A stretch of 64,000 nt of DNA from Hymenopus coronatus (taxonomy: Eukaryota > Arthropoda > Insecta > Mantodea > Hymenopodidae). Below, one piece after another: positions 38,801 through 53,400 of the stretch. Where the stretch lies: the NCBI GenBank assembly GCA_030762935.1, contig CM060887.1, positions 13,074,501-13,138,500 of the forward strand, in the 5' to 3' direction. The position numbers were made by a program, and so were the translations under genes. Within the stretch, counting starts at the first letter, position 1, and each line of letters begins with the position of its first letter. A model generated the notes under the pieces. The model made no database searches and was not told the origin of the DNA. It saw only the letters and a program-made list of their open reading frames with translations.

Positions 38801-41800
38801 ACCCACTTTTGGATAAAACGTCACAATATAAATTCAGAACCAAAACTTCTGAAACAGATAACAGGAAAACAAGAGCTGGCCACATGGGAACACATCTTCA
38901 TTGTAAAAAATAGAAATAGGGTTTTCAATTTCAATGTTCCACAGAAGGATGTGTTTAGCAAGTTCATTGAACCACCACCAGAGGATACAGCTCCCACAAC
39001 ATTGCCGCAAGGAATTAGTCGATGTCCAGTTGAAAATGAAGGAAACTAGTCATTCGAAACATGCTCCAGCAAAAATCCCAAGTGTGTTGTTTAGTGTAAT
39101 TAATTGGCTCGTCAAATAAATCTGGTATATTGATTAACATAATATTATCTAACAAAACATTCCTATATCAAAAACATTTTAATCCCATTTTGGGCCCAGC
39201 CAACTTACCTTTCACATGGCTCATAACAACGTAAGCCTTTATGTTCACGATTTACCACATGACACAAGCTTTTACATTTGTGTCCACACTGTAATGCAGC
39301 CCCACAGAGCTGTTTGCAGCCCCCTTCTGGTACGTTGCTAAAATCTTCTGCACTGCAAACCTTAGTAAACTGTTCTAAGTGTACTTGACATCTCAGTGTA
39401 AGGTGTGTATCAAATGCTTCTTGTTTTATTAATGTTGCTTTTATGTCTTTCCATATAGAGCTGCTTTTCGTTAGGTTTTCCATATTCCCTGAAATACACA
39501 TTAGAAACAAAGATGGAGATTGAATCAATCTTGAAAAATTCATTGCCATGCTCAGGATACTAACTATAGACCTTCAGCTTGCCAAAACAGAGCTATTCAT
39601 TTGGTGAAAAAGCATAGATAGTTTGACACCAGGTGTGGCATTGAACTTTTAATGGGGAATAAAAAAAAAAAAAAGTTATCTGTGAATAAAATTTCTGAAA
39701 AGAACAATGCAGAAGAATTTCATTGAGGAAGGATTATATTCCATACAAATTTAATATTGTAGTTTCAATGGTCACATTTTGAGAATTGTTGAGGAGAGGA
39801 GTATCTGTCTCTCTGTGTATCTTTCTGTTGCAACTCTTCATTATTTGAGACATTATATGACAATATTACAATAGCTGTAACTCCTGGCTTTTACACAGCA
39901 CTGCTCAACTTTTTGAATGTTAAAGGTATTTAATAATTATCTTCTCATGACTGCTCAACAAAAACATGATAAAAATAAAAGAATACATGGTGTGTTCAAA
40001 AAGAAACCAAGCTTTTGAAATAGCATGCCGACCAGCAGAGTGAGTGCGCTGTGGCTACTGAGCGCATATGGTGGCAAGTTTAGACAATAAACTGCCATTT
40101 GCTGTGTTAACTCGGACAATTAGCAAGCAAACTACAGCCGCTGAAGTAATCACATGTACAGGCTTCTCATCGGATTAGCGACAAAGTAACAATGGAGGAG
40201 CTTGAACGCGTGTATGTGAAATTTTGCCACAAACTTGGCAAAAGTTTCACAGAAACATGGCAAATGCTTAGCTAAGCATATGGGGTATGACTCATATGAC
40301 TGTTTGAATTGCAGCAGTGCTATGAATGGTTGAAACGTTTTTAACAGGCCAGAATGTTGGTTTGTGATGATTCCAAGTCTGGACGTCCTTCCACATCTAC
40401 AGATGATGGCCATGTGGATGGAGTTCGTGCTGTGTTTTGCAGAAACCATTGTTTAACTGTTGGGGAAGTTGCTGACAGAGGGCATCAGCATAGGATCATG
40501 CCATCAAATTTTGAGTGAAAACCTGGAGATGCATTGTGTCAGTGCCAAATTCAAACAGCATTTGACTGAAGATCAGAAACAAACCTGTGTTTTGATGTGC
40601 GAGGAACTACTTGCCACTGTAGACAGTGAAAAATTTCTTAAGAACACAATAACAGGCAGTGAGATGTGGGTGAACAGCTATGATGCTGAAACGAAGATGC
40701 AGTCGTCACAGTGGGTGGGCAAAGGGCCACCTCGTCCAAAAAAAAAGCATGCATGAGTCAGTCAAAGGTCAAGGCGATGTGTTTTTTGACTACAGAGGCC
40801 ATTATCCATCATGAATTTGTGCTATGTGGTCAGACAGTAAACAAGCGGGGAATCCTGGTGCACACGAGGGGTGCTGTGAGCAGGAAGAGCCCTGAATTGT
40901 GGGAAAGGCAGAATTGGATGTTGCATCATGACAATGCTCACACATCACTCCTTATCTGCAGCTATCCAGCAAAACACCGCATTCCTGTTGTGCCTCATCC
41001 TTGTATTCTCCGGACCTAGCCCCAGCAAATTTTTCCGTTTCCCAAACTGAAGAAAACACTGAAAAGATGTCATTTCCAAACCATAGAAGAGATTCAGGAC
41101 ATTACGACGAGAGACCTGCGCACCATCCCACAAAATGTATTCCAGGCAGTGTTCCAAAAATGGAAGAAATTATGGTAATGGTGTATTGCCATGGAAGGGA
41201 ATATTTTGAAGGGGACAGTGCTTAAAAGGTTGTACTGTAAACAATAAAGTTGAAAAAAGCCCGCCTGGGTAGTGTGTTTGCCTCACATTCAAAAGGTTGT
41301 GAGTTCGAATCTCACTTAGTGTGAGTTACCCGGGTAAGGTTTTTTTTTTTTATTTTTCCTTATCCTGAGAAGACGAATGTAAAGTAACTTTAAGCTCATT
41401 CAAAATCTTCTCGGGCTTCTAGCCAGGTAAAAACTTGGCTTGACACCAACGTTTCGAAGAAGTGCATCTTCCTCGTCTTCAGGGTGAACTGATGATGATG
41501 ATGATCTGAAAGGATGTTTAAAATAAAAACCAACCAAGTTAAAGGACGTTTACAAAAGAAGAAGAAGAAGAAGAAAAAGGAGAAAGAAAAAGAAAAAGAA
41601 GAAAAAGAAAAAAAAAAAAAAAGGAGAGAGAGAGAGAGGAGAGAGAAGAAGATAAAGCAAAAGTATGTTTTTTTTTTAACACACTTCGTATGAATGGTGG
41701 CAAGCAGAGCAGTAGAGTTTGGTGAGCTACAGAGTCTTATAATATGGCAACACGTTACTCTTTTCAGTTTGTAAGCAAAGAGTGTATGACCAGAACAGTA

Positions 41801-42953
41801 GCAGAGGGGATATTACCATGGAAACTTACACCTCCAGGAAGTATCATGTTGCTTAAATTCTGCCTTTACCTATAATTAATTATCAATAACATTCAAAGGC
41901 TTGTATCATTAACACATTAAAGCCCAGACGTTTCTTTAGTTCAAGAGCAAAAAACCCAGAAATTTTACACACCTATTTTGAATTATTATTTACAGTACAT
42001 CAATGAAATCTGCTAAGTGTGTGGTTTTAAACAATTTCTCACAAATAAGAAAATAGTCATAACTTCTGTATTAATATTTTATTTTAAATTTACAAGTAGT
42101 ATCAAATATGAGTTTGAAAAAAATCTGCATAAAGCAGATTACACTACATTTATTGAAAGCTCGAAAATCTCTCCCTCGGAATCAGAATTTTCCAGACCTT
42201 CATTTATTGTACCCTGAATTTCAGCTTCAGTTCACAGAAATCGAGGAAAATGCTGCATTTTAACATTTAAGAGCACTAAATGTAATAAACAGATCACCAC
42301 CTTAAAGGAAAATGGTGCTAAAGACCCGAGAGCAGCCCAAATTACCAATTCTCCTAAATTTCCTAATAGTTGACTAAAGCGAGGACAGATGGAAGCACAA
42401 ATCAGACAACTGATGCATATCCTTTGCTGAATAGCCCAAGACTGAGTTACAGTCATGGAATTGCATTAAAAGCATTAGAAATACCTGCTCGGGCATGGAC
42501 CGCATGAACATTTTGTAAGGCCCGGCAATACTTGGGCTTCAATGTATAATGTATAACTATTTTCCAGTGATATAAATACCAAAATTTTATTGTGGATTCA
42601 TTGCTTTGGAAATACCTATGATATAAAGGCCCATTTTGGCCCGAGAAAGAGCCACACAAACTCTGTTTTCTGTCTTCAAAAATCCAATCTTGGCTTCCTT
42701 GTTGCTGCGTACTAATGACAGTAAGATGATGTCATTTTCTTCTCCTTGGAAGTTATCCACAACAGTTATTCTCACATTTCGAATCACATTGGAGTTCTTT
42801 TGTTTCTGTAACAAAATATAAAGTATTGTTTGTTAATAACGGAGATTTTCTCAGATTGCATTTATTACACCAGGCTCTGTCTCTGTTAAAATCATTTTAA
42901 TTGCTAATTGTTCCACTGAAGTGGTAGCCAAGGATGCAATACTTTTCTACATC

Positions 42954-43040
<87 letters not shown>

Positions 43041-46000
43041 TACTGACTTTTTACAAGTTTAAAGCCTTGTCATGAAAGAAAATATTTACTTACAATTCAT
43101 CTATATTATCTAAACATTTTTAATTAAGAAAGTTCTTAAATTATTCTGAAAATTGTTGTCATTTAACAGTTTTAGTTCATTTTTGGTAGCTCGTATAATA
43201 TTGCCCATTATAAGCAGATCCTTTCTGTAGCTTTTTAATTTACATGTTCCCTATAATGGTTATTTTTTGTTCTTGTGCTAACCTCATGACAATCTTTCTT
43301 CTGAAAGGCATTTTTGCTTACTTAAACATGATAACTTTATATACATACATTGAGACAACAGTTAATATTCCCACTTTCACAAAAATATCTGTACATAGTA
43401 CTCTGCTATTTACATTATATATGCATCTTACATCTTTCTTCTGCAGTATCAATAATCTACTTACATTTGTAATTCCTGAACTGCCCCATTCCTCAATTCC
43501 ATACTGACAGTGAGGGTACCTATATATTATTCCAATATATAGGTACTAGTTTCAAGTAATTTGTATTTAAGTATTTTGACAAGTTACTCAATAAATATAA
43601 AAAAGAATTAATTTTTTTTTCATTTCTATTCAAAGCATACTGAAGGTGTTGGTGAATTATTCCAATATATACTAGTTTCAAGTAATTTGTATTTAGGTAT
43701 TTTGACAAGTTCCTCAATAAATAAAAACTATTTTTTTTTTTACACATCCATTCAAATGAGCTTTAAATGTCATATTTTGATCGTTGAAATTTTCAGCTTC
43801 CTAAAACTTCTTCAATCTGAATGAATTTTGTATGCTTTTGTAAAACTGGTAAACCACAATTTGTTGTATGCTTCTGGTTTGAATCACACATTAGGGGTAT
43901 AAAAAGACTGTTCTGCTTAGTTTCATTTCTGTAATAGTTATTGAGTTAAGAGTAAAAACATAGATTACACTCATTTATTCCTGTAATCTATATTTTTTTT
44001 TTACTTTTAATTGATTAGTTACTTCACTGCGCATTCCCATTAATGTTTTAATTAAGTTACTGAGTTATTACAAATTTTGTTTCCGTCTATCTTGTCTTAC
44101 AGTTTTTGAATAAAATATTTTTGGCAATACTGTAGAAGCATGTACAAAAGCTTCAGCTTTTTATGGATTTAGGGGAATCCAGTGAAATCTCGGTATCAAA
44201 TTTTTGGGCGCATTACAATACCTTCTCTATACACTATGTACATAGTACCTGTAGAGAACGTATAAGAAATATTGTTAATGAGAGTGTTTATTCAGATGTA
44301 CTCACATTACGCAGGTAGAACATTTGCCCTGCATATGTAGTGAGAATTGTTATCTGATCTGCAGAATATCCTTGTAAAATAAGGTATCTGCAAAGAGCAA
44401 TAAGAAAATCTGCCTCGTGGGTGTTCCTCCGACTATTGGTATCGGCCACCTGCAAATAGACCAGAAAATTCTGATATCAAGGAAGGCGATGGCTTCTTCT
44501 TATACAGAAAATCAAATTTATAAACACAACAATACAGTGCCTTTGTTTTATGCTAAGGCTACAATTGCTTTATATGTGCACTGGGCAAGATGACAGTGAC
44601 CTTGGTATTAAGCCAATGTGCAGAAGTGATGCAGGACATGTCAAGGGTACGTTTATCAGCTGTGAGCTGTCTCGAGTTGTAGCTTTGTCTTTGTGTTGTA
44701 AAATGTTTCAACAATATGTGTGTAGTGTGTGATTTCCTTAGGAATGTTATTCGCTTATTAGTGTACCGAAATGCCTGCCTGCAAATTCAAGCAGTTTTTA
44801 TGTATGATACATATATGAAAACTGAGTCATGCAGACAGTTTCAGCAGCAATTTCCTGGTTACCCATTTCCAGGTAACATTTTGTGAGAGGTTTGGTTAAT
44901 AAATTTAGACAGTGGTATAACTAAGTGCTAAACCAAAGAAGTCAAAACAACATGTTTTAATGGAGAAAAAGCTAGACAAAATTATTGATGCATTCGAACA
45001 CTCACTTAAAAAGTCTCTCAGCCATGTTCCACAGTAAGAGAGTGTTTCACAAACTTTTGTTCATACAGCTACTAAACTTTTAAAACTGAAGCCCTACTAT
45101 GTGACTATAGTTCAGGAATTATGAGCATTACACACCAAGAACACCAGGTATGGTAGAATTTGGTCTTTTTCTGTTTCCATTGCAAATTGTATATGCCTGT
45201 CTTGTAGGTTTAATAATTTTAGAGTCATCTAAAACTAATACGGAAAGAACAAAACATCACTTATGGCATCTACAGGAAGACCACATATACAGACAATTTC
45301 ATAAAACATAATAGTTTCAACCCAGAACTTCTGAAACAGGCAATCTTCAACGTCTCAGTACACAGATTCCTCAGCATCCCACTCGACCCAGAAGAGTACA
45401 ATACAGAATACCTCCAATTAAAACACATACCCTTAGCCAATGGTTTCAACCCACACATCATTGAAAAACATAAGGAGAAATTAACATTAAAACAAATCAC
45501 CACTTTGTCCACACAAAAACCAAAAGTTACAAATAAAAAATTCACTTATCATCCAACAGCTGATAAAAAATTCAATTTTTTTTCTTTAAGAAATACAATA
45601 TAAGTTTAGCTTCAAGCAACTAATTCAACATAAAAAATGCACTGAAAACAGACATTAAAGACCCCATACCTACGAACCAGAGATCAGGCATCTACACAAT
45701 TGACTGCAAATTATGTTATATTAGTCAAACAAAAAGAAGACTGGAAACACGGTTAAAAGAACATTTCAGACACATCAAACAGAAACAGACAGATAAATCG
45801 GCAGTAGCACACCATTTTTGGACATCACGTAACAAAATAGAAAATGACAAAGTTGCTAAAACCTGTAAACAACCTGGCAGCATTCACAGGTTGGGAGGAT
45901 ATTCTCATTACACAACAAAAAAGACCAGCTCATGAATTTTGAAATACTGCCACATGATTATGAACTTCTGCTGAGAACACCAGAGGTCTCCATCGTAACA

Positions 46001-47394
46001 GACCACAGAGCACAAATTCCAGCTATTAATCAGACCTCAAATGAAGAAGAGGGCAAATGCCCTTGAAATATATGTTTTGAAAATTTCATTTTAAGTGAGG
46101 TGAGTGTCACTATTCCAACTCATTTTCAACTATTATACATATTTTTTACTTGACACAAGTGAAATATTGTATTAAGTGAAATGGTTCTATTTGGATACCG
46201 GTATTCCTCAAAAAGTATTTACGTATGATTAATATGTCAGTACAGAATCTTTGTGTGGTCCCCGTGTTTCCCTGATTTAAGCAATTTTTTATCTCTAGGA
46301 GAGATTAACAGAGAAAGTTTTCAATACAAATACACACATGTTAGAGGAACTTAATAACATTCATCAACAAGTTGCTACCATTGTCAGAGAAAATTGCAGC
46401 TTGTAATAAATTTCATTATCATGTACCAGAAATGTTCGGCACAATGAAGGTAGGCACTTCCAACATTTCCTGGCTTCAAATATGTCTTATTTTTAAGTGT
46501 TTACTTTTTGCTTCTTTGTTAGAAATAACTAGTGTGACAAACTGTAGTCTGTGTGTAATGGAAGAAGTGTTGTTAACAATGAAACCTTGAAATATGCTAG
46601 AGTAATTTGATTCGTTTTACAGACACTTATAAGTTTCACTTACTTTATTTTACTTGGACATAAACTCAGTGTCTATATAACAAGTCAAATTTCTTAAGCA
46701 AACTGTAATATATTTACTGCGAACCTGCTATTTCAATTCAGAGTGCATAGTAAGTAGCCGTGCTGGCTAAGAGCTGCTCTATACTGATCACTAGAGATCA
46801 GATTATGTGCATTTGCATGTTGCATATGCTTTTGCATAGTTAGCCCTTTTTCGCCATTTACTGAATATTTTAACAAAAAACTGGTGATGATGCATATTCA
46901 GGGCTATTTTTGCAATATTTAAGAAATTTAAAAGGGCGTGCACAAGCTTGTTCTCTTTTTGATGCTCTAAATTCTACGTTTGGCGTTGACTGAGTCTATT
47001 CAGGTAATGAATAAAATCTTAATGAACTCCTTGATGGAGGTATTTCCAAGGAAACTTAAAAGATTGCAAATATTTCGAACAATAACCGAGGCTTTGAAGC
47101 TTTGTGCCATATTGATGACTTTATTAATGGGACAGGTGAACTTTTACCAGAAATAATAAGTGCCAATATAGCACCCAAATTCAAATACTGTCCAGTGACT
47201 TCAGTTGATGTAGAATGGACTTTTCCTGCTTATAAAAATGTTTTGAATGATCGACGGCACAATTTTACTACTGCACATTTGGAAGAGTACCTATTTACCA
47301 TAATAACAAAATGTAAACGATACTTTTTTTCTGTTGAAGTAAATAACAAAAACTATCAATTGTATATTGTTTTTGAAATAACACACACACACAT

Positions 47395-47427
<33 letters not shown>

Positions 47428-50400
47428 AATACAAAACTAATCATTACTTTGTATTATTTGATGTTGCATATTTGCATGCATAATTTGAGCTTTTTATGTT
47501 GCATATAATCCAGTCTCTACTGATCACCAATACAAAACATAACATACTGGTGCAGAGCTAATTCTCTCATTTATCTAAAAGAATAATTGTGGGTAATACA
47601 GATATTGGTAAATGTTACTAAATGTTAATTGAAATTGAATATGTTCGAGAGTTGAAAATTGACTAGCAACACTAATGACTTAGATTAGGCCAGTCCAATG
47701 CAAGTGCTATAGCTGTCATGGCTAAAGCTTGCCGCACTGTTACATTGTGCGAGAGAGGGATGTGGTGTGTTGTAGCAATATCAGATGGGTAGAATGCTGT
47801 TTGTTGTTGATTGTAGCATGTTTTATTCAATAAAATGTGAGCTCATAGCTTTGGTGAATAGAAACCTACTTATCTCACAGACTACTTTAAAACTCTAAAA
47901 AAGGAAACTTTGAGATATAGGTACTTATTTTGAACCATATACAGTCAAATCTGCTTTATACATAGCCCAGTTCCAAGTAACTCATATTTATATGTACATT
48001 TTTGTAGGTTCCAGCAAAATGTAATCCAAAAACATATTAATAGAACCTTATTTATAATAATTCATTGCTATAAATATTAATACAATTATTATGAGTTTAA
48101 CATAATTATAATGAGCTTAAGACATATGCTATCTCTGTTGACCAGGACACAAACTGAGTGTGCAGCTTTTGGCTACAGAAGCAAAAGACAATACACATTT
48201 TCTGGTAGAGCTGCAACAATGTTGTAGCAACAAACAAGAAGTAAAGAAAAATTTTTTGTTATCTGGTGTTTACTGATAAACAGCATTTTGTCTTTCAGTT
48301 TGCAGTTGCTTTTAATCACCCATGGAGAACAGAAAAAAGAAATGTTATACACTAGATCAAAAAGTATAATTCATACGAGAGGTGGAGCTTAATCGACACA
48401 AAATCGAAACCAAAATTGCTTCAGACTTAGGAATTCGTTATACCACACTATGTACAGTTATCATTAACAGAAATGCTATTTAGATTGAGTTTTTAAAATT
48501 TGGTGCAAAATCAACAAAATCAGCCGTCAGCAAGAACAGAGATTTGGTAATTTGAAAATGGCATTTTTCACATGGTTCCATCAGAAACAGGCTGCAGCTC
48601 CACCAATCAGTGGCGACATGCTGAAAGCAAAAGTGATAGATTTAGCTAATCATGGTTGTTTTCAAGGTTTCATCCGGATGGTTACAAGGATTTAAAGATC
48701 ACCATGGAATCACAAGCAAGCACTTTACAACGGGACAATCTAACTATGTGTGGGGAACTACAGGATGAGGAGATAATTGCCAATGTGTGCCAAAAACACG
48801 GTGATGACCAAGAAAGCAGACCAGCTTCAAGCAACAGACATTAATGGGAGTGACAACTGAAATACCTAAAGCGAGTGCAGCGTTACATGCAATAAATGTG
48901 TGAAGATATTTACATTAGTGCAAAAAGTTGTAGTGATAAAGCAAACGTTCTGAAGGGGGCAGAAAAAAACACAATCGTTCTATTTGTTGGTGTTCACTGT
49001 TTAAAAATGAGTGCTTCTGCAAATTTTGGCCACTTAAAGACAATCAGTTTGTGAGAGAAATGAACTCATAGAAGGGAGGCGTGAAACATGTTTTCTTCCT
49101 GAATGTTACTACTACTACTAATTTTTTACCTTAATTTGCAGTAAGGTACGTTGTTAGTCTTGAATAAATGTATTACACTAATAATAGCCATTAAAAGTGC
49201 ATGAAACATAACTTTTCTGTACACCAACCACATTTCATGACATTTATCACAGTGTCCTTTCAAATGTTTGAAACAAATGTCAGTTGTGTTCTAAAAATGC
49301 TCTTACTATGTTTTAGCTAACACTGCCAGTACTCATGTGCATGCTGGAATCTCGGAGAGAGGAACTAATGACTGTAGTTTGAGGATGTTGGCCTGCTGCT
49401 GCAACCTAACATCCGCATGATCAAATTCAAGGCTATGAGATTGTTCACATATATATTTGTACATCCAGAAGAAATATCGATCGAGAGGTGTAATTCGTAT
49501 CTTGTATTGGCTGGTATGATGTTTACCCCAGCTTCTTCCAAGAGTTGCTGAATGTGTTCTATATCGCTATGAACACCGTATCAGTCCGGATAGTATGAGG
49601 TTTCATGTGCTTGAATATGGAAGGAATGCATCTTTCAAAAATACATGCAACAATAGTTTTGTCAGTTTCTCCATAGAACTCCATTTTACAATTAGATCGT
49701 CTGCCTTGAACATCTTTTCTTCCACTTTCTTGCTAATTTCAGATGGTTCTTGAAGAATTACGAATAACTTTAGCTATAGCTTGCCTGACTGAGACACTAT
49801 AGGTCAAAAGGATATCAATCTTTGATAGGTTAATGTGTGATGAGCATTTTGAAGGCAGTATAGTCGAACTTATGATTTTAAAATTATAATAATTTGTTTG
49901 TATAGAAATCCCAGCAGTAACTTAAGAGTGTTTATTACTAAATTAGACAGGATTTTAAACTATTGTTTCAATGTGAAAAGAAATGTAATCTTACATAAAT
50001 TTCTTGGGAGAAAATCAAATGAAAAGTCTCACTACTGATCTTCTTAATATGTACGGCCTAGAAGCAGTGGTTAATACACCTACTAGAGTAACCCAGGGGA
50101 CGTTGAGTGCTATAGATCAGTGTATTTTGAATACCTCTAATTTTAAGTTTGAATTTGAAAATTTTGAATCTGGCATCTCAGACCACTATGGTCAAATAAT
50201 AAAAATTGGGCTCAAAAATGAATCTGTTAATTGTAGACAACTGCCTTACAAGAAGTGTAGAATATATAGTGATAATAACATTCAATACTTCTAACTATCC
50301 ACTCTCCAAAGAAAATTGGTCAGATATTTATTGTCAGAGCGTGGATGAAAGTTTCAATGAAATTAGTAAGATACTTAATTTTAATTTGAATATTGCCATG

Positions 50401-53400
50401 CCGTTAACAGTTGTAAAAAAGAAACCTTACAAAGCCAAATGGACTACAAAGGGTATTAGGATATCTAGTGAAAGGCTTCGGTATTTAAGTAAAGTAATCA
50501 AAGAAAATCAAGTCTCAGAGGACATTAAACATTATTATTCACATTACAAAAAAAATATACAATAAAGTAGTTAGGATGACAATGAAGGGTTCTAACAGTA
50601 ACATGGTGAAGAATTCAATAAATAAATCGAAAACCATATGGAACATTCACTAAGAATGAGACTACAGGGCAAAAAAGTAAAACTGAAGGTTTTAGTATAA
50701 ATGTAAATGGTGAGCTAGTATCTAATCCTGAAATTATTGCTCAAGAATTTAACCAATATTTCTCTTCTGTTGCCAACACTATTAGGAGGAAAACCAATAT
50801 AGAAAGTAACCCACCGATACTTAATTTACACAATATCATTTGTGAGTCTCTATATTTTTTACCAACAAATGAAGATGAGCTTCTCGCAGAAATAAAAAAT
50901 ATGAAACCCAAAAGGTCTCTCGGTTTGGACGAGTTCTCGAATATACTTCTCAAAAAATGCTCTATTTATCTGGTAAAACTGTTATGCTACATAATAAACA
51001 TGTCTCCTAATGAAGGTTATTTCCCTCAGAGTTTAAAGACTTCTAAAATTAAGCCTTTGTTTAAAAAGGGTTCTAAAGTGGAGCTGGAAAACTATCGGCC
51101 TATATCTATCCTATCTGTACTTTCTAAGATAATTGAAAAGGTGGTGTATAACAGGGTATTATCATTTCTTAATAAACATAATATTATATCTAAAGATCAG
51201 TATGGGTTTCAACAAAAGAAATCAACAAATTTAGCTTTGCAGAACTTAATTGAAGAAGTGCATAAAAATCTAGATCGTGGAATTCTATGTTTGGGATTAT
51301 TTCTAGATCAATCTAAGGCTTTTGACCTAGTTGATCATGATATACTTTTACATAAATTGTATAATTATGGCATAAGAGGAATTCCTTTCAACTGGTTCCA
51401 ATCATATTTAAGTAACAGAAAGCACTTAACTGAGATCGAATATGTTGAAAATAGTTTAAATGAAATTAAAGTGGTCAGCTCTAACATAGTTGACACAAAG
51501 TTTGGGGTACCCCAAGGTTCGATTTTGGGTCCCCTATTATTTCTACCATACATTAACAACTTAGCCGAAAATAGTCACCTTAGTAATACTAAATTTACGC
51601 TCTTTGCAGATAATACTAGCCTGCTAATTTCTGGTAAAAACGAATTCGATCTTAAATCAAACTCTGATACGGCAACTGAGTATGTTGTTAATTTGTTTAA
51701 AGACAATAGGCTTGTTATTAATAAAAATAAAAGTTTGGTAGTAGGATTCCATCATAAAGCGAATAAAAATGTAAATTTTCCTGCAGTTTACTTAGATAAT
51801 GAATCAGTAACTATCAGAGCAAAAATTAAATTTCTTGGGGTGTGGGTTGATAGTAATCTCAATTGGGGAATTCATGTTGAATCGTTATCAAAAAAACTAA
51901 GTCAAATTTGTTTTGCTTTATACACTCTAAGATCGTCGACGAATCTTGATGTACTTAAAATAGCCTATTTTGCTTATTTTCATTCTCACTTAACCTATGG
52001 TATAATTTTTTGGGGAAAATCAAGCCATGTAACCGAGTCTTTCTAATCCAAAAAAAGGCAATTAGGCTAATGCATAACCTTTCTAGTACTACTAGCTGTA
52101 AACCGTATTTTAAATCGCTAAATATCTTAGCAGTTCCATCAATTTATCTTTATGAAATGCTTGTATTAACCCACAAGCAGGTAAACAGTTTTATTACTAA
52201 TGCGGACATCCATGACCATAATACAAGAAGTAAATTAAACCTTCACAAAATAGGGCATAAGAGATCCCTATATGAGAAAAGTTTTTATCATAGTGGTATT
52301 CAATTGTATAATAAACTCCCTACCACCTTTAAGCAGTTATCCTCTATGGCAATATTCAAAAGGAAATTAAAGAGATTCTTAATTCTAAAATGCTTTTATT
52401 CAGTGAACAAATATCTGGAAATGACTTAGTTTACTAGTTTTATTTCAAGTTTGTACTAGAATTCTAATATTGTAAATATCTGTAAGCTGTAACTAGTATA
52501 AGTATATTTTGTGATTATTATGTAATTCCTATTGACGAAACCAATATTTCTGTAATGAAATCATATGGTGAATAAAATTGATTTGATTTGATTTATAGGC
52601 ATTAGTGTAGGAATGTGTGGTTACATCCTTTGATTGCACAGCACCCTGTATTCCGTAGCACCCCTTTTCTCTAATGTTCTCCCCATCTGCATTTCCTTAT
52701 TATAGCCTGATTCATCTGCATTATAGGTTTGATTTTGATTGAATGTGTTGGCATGTAACTTATAGTGGTTTCTAAAAGTTTCAATCTTTTGAGCAAGCTT
52801 AAGTTTCTCTTTACCATGCTAATTTGTCACGAAAGACATTTTATGACCCACAGTTTTATAGTACTTCTTGAAATGATGCAGCCATGATGGGCTGGCTTTA
52901 AACGACTTTTTAGCAATTGGCAGTTCAGTCGCTTTTCTTGTTGCAATGTTTTGCAAATCACGGTCTTTCACTATTGCATTCATTGAACATCTCTGCAGGA
53001 ATTCTTGAAATGTATCATTCTGCAATTTCTTCGCTTTTCCTTGAGCTGCACGTCTCCAATTCAACTAGAGCAACAAATTTTTTCATTTTATATAATTGTC
53101 TTTCATTTGTTATCCACATAAATCTACATTTCATTGCTGTCAATGATCTGTGATTAAACTTTTGTTTCTGATGTTTCAGTTTTGCTGGAAGCAGGCAATA
53201 AGAAACAAAATTCTTCTTTTCTTCAAAACTAATGTCTCTCGATGTTTTCTTTGGTGATGGTGCATACAGTGAACCTGATTCCAAGGAACTACTGCTTTTT
53301 CCTTCGGAAGATGATTGCAATTATTCTTCGGATACCAAATCACCAGAAAGATCATCCATCATCTTGTTGTGGTTCAGTTCTTTTCACATTTTGTGACAAA

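Noticed and set aside
38934..39119. 61-codon frame as an independent gene
   Set aside because: It is part of the right arm of the inverted Penelope ends.
45270..45545. 91-codon minus-strand open frame
   Set aside because: Shadow of the Penelope RT coding on the plus strand.
49330..49860. Transposase of a named family on the minus strand
   Set aside because: Stop-poor stretches exist but no catalytic motif that I can assign, so left as unidentified.
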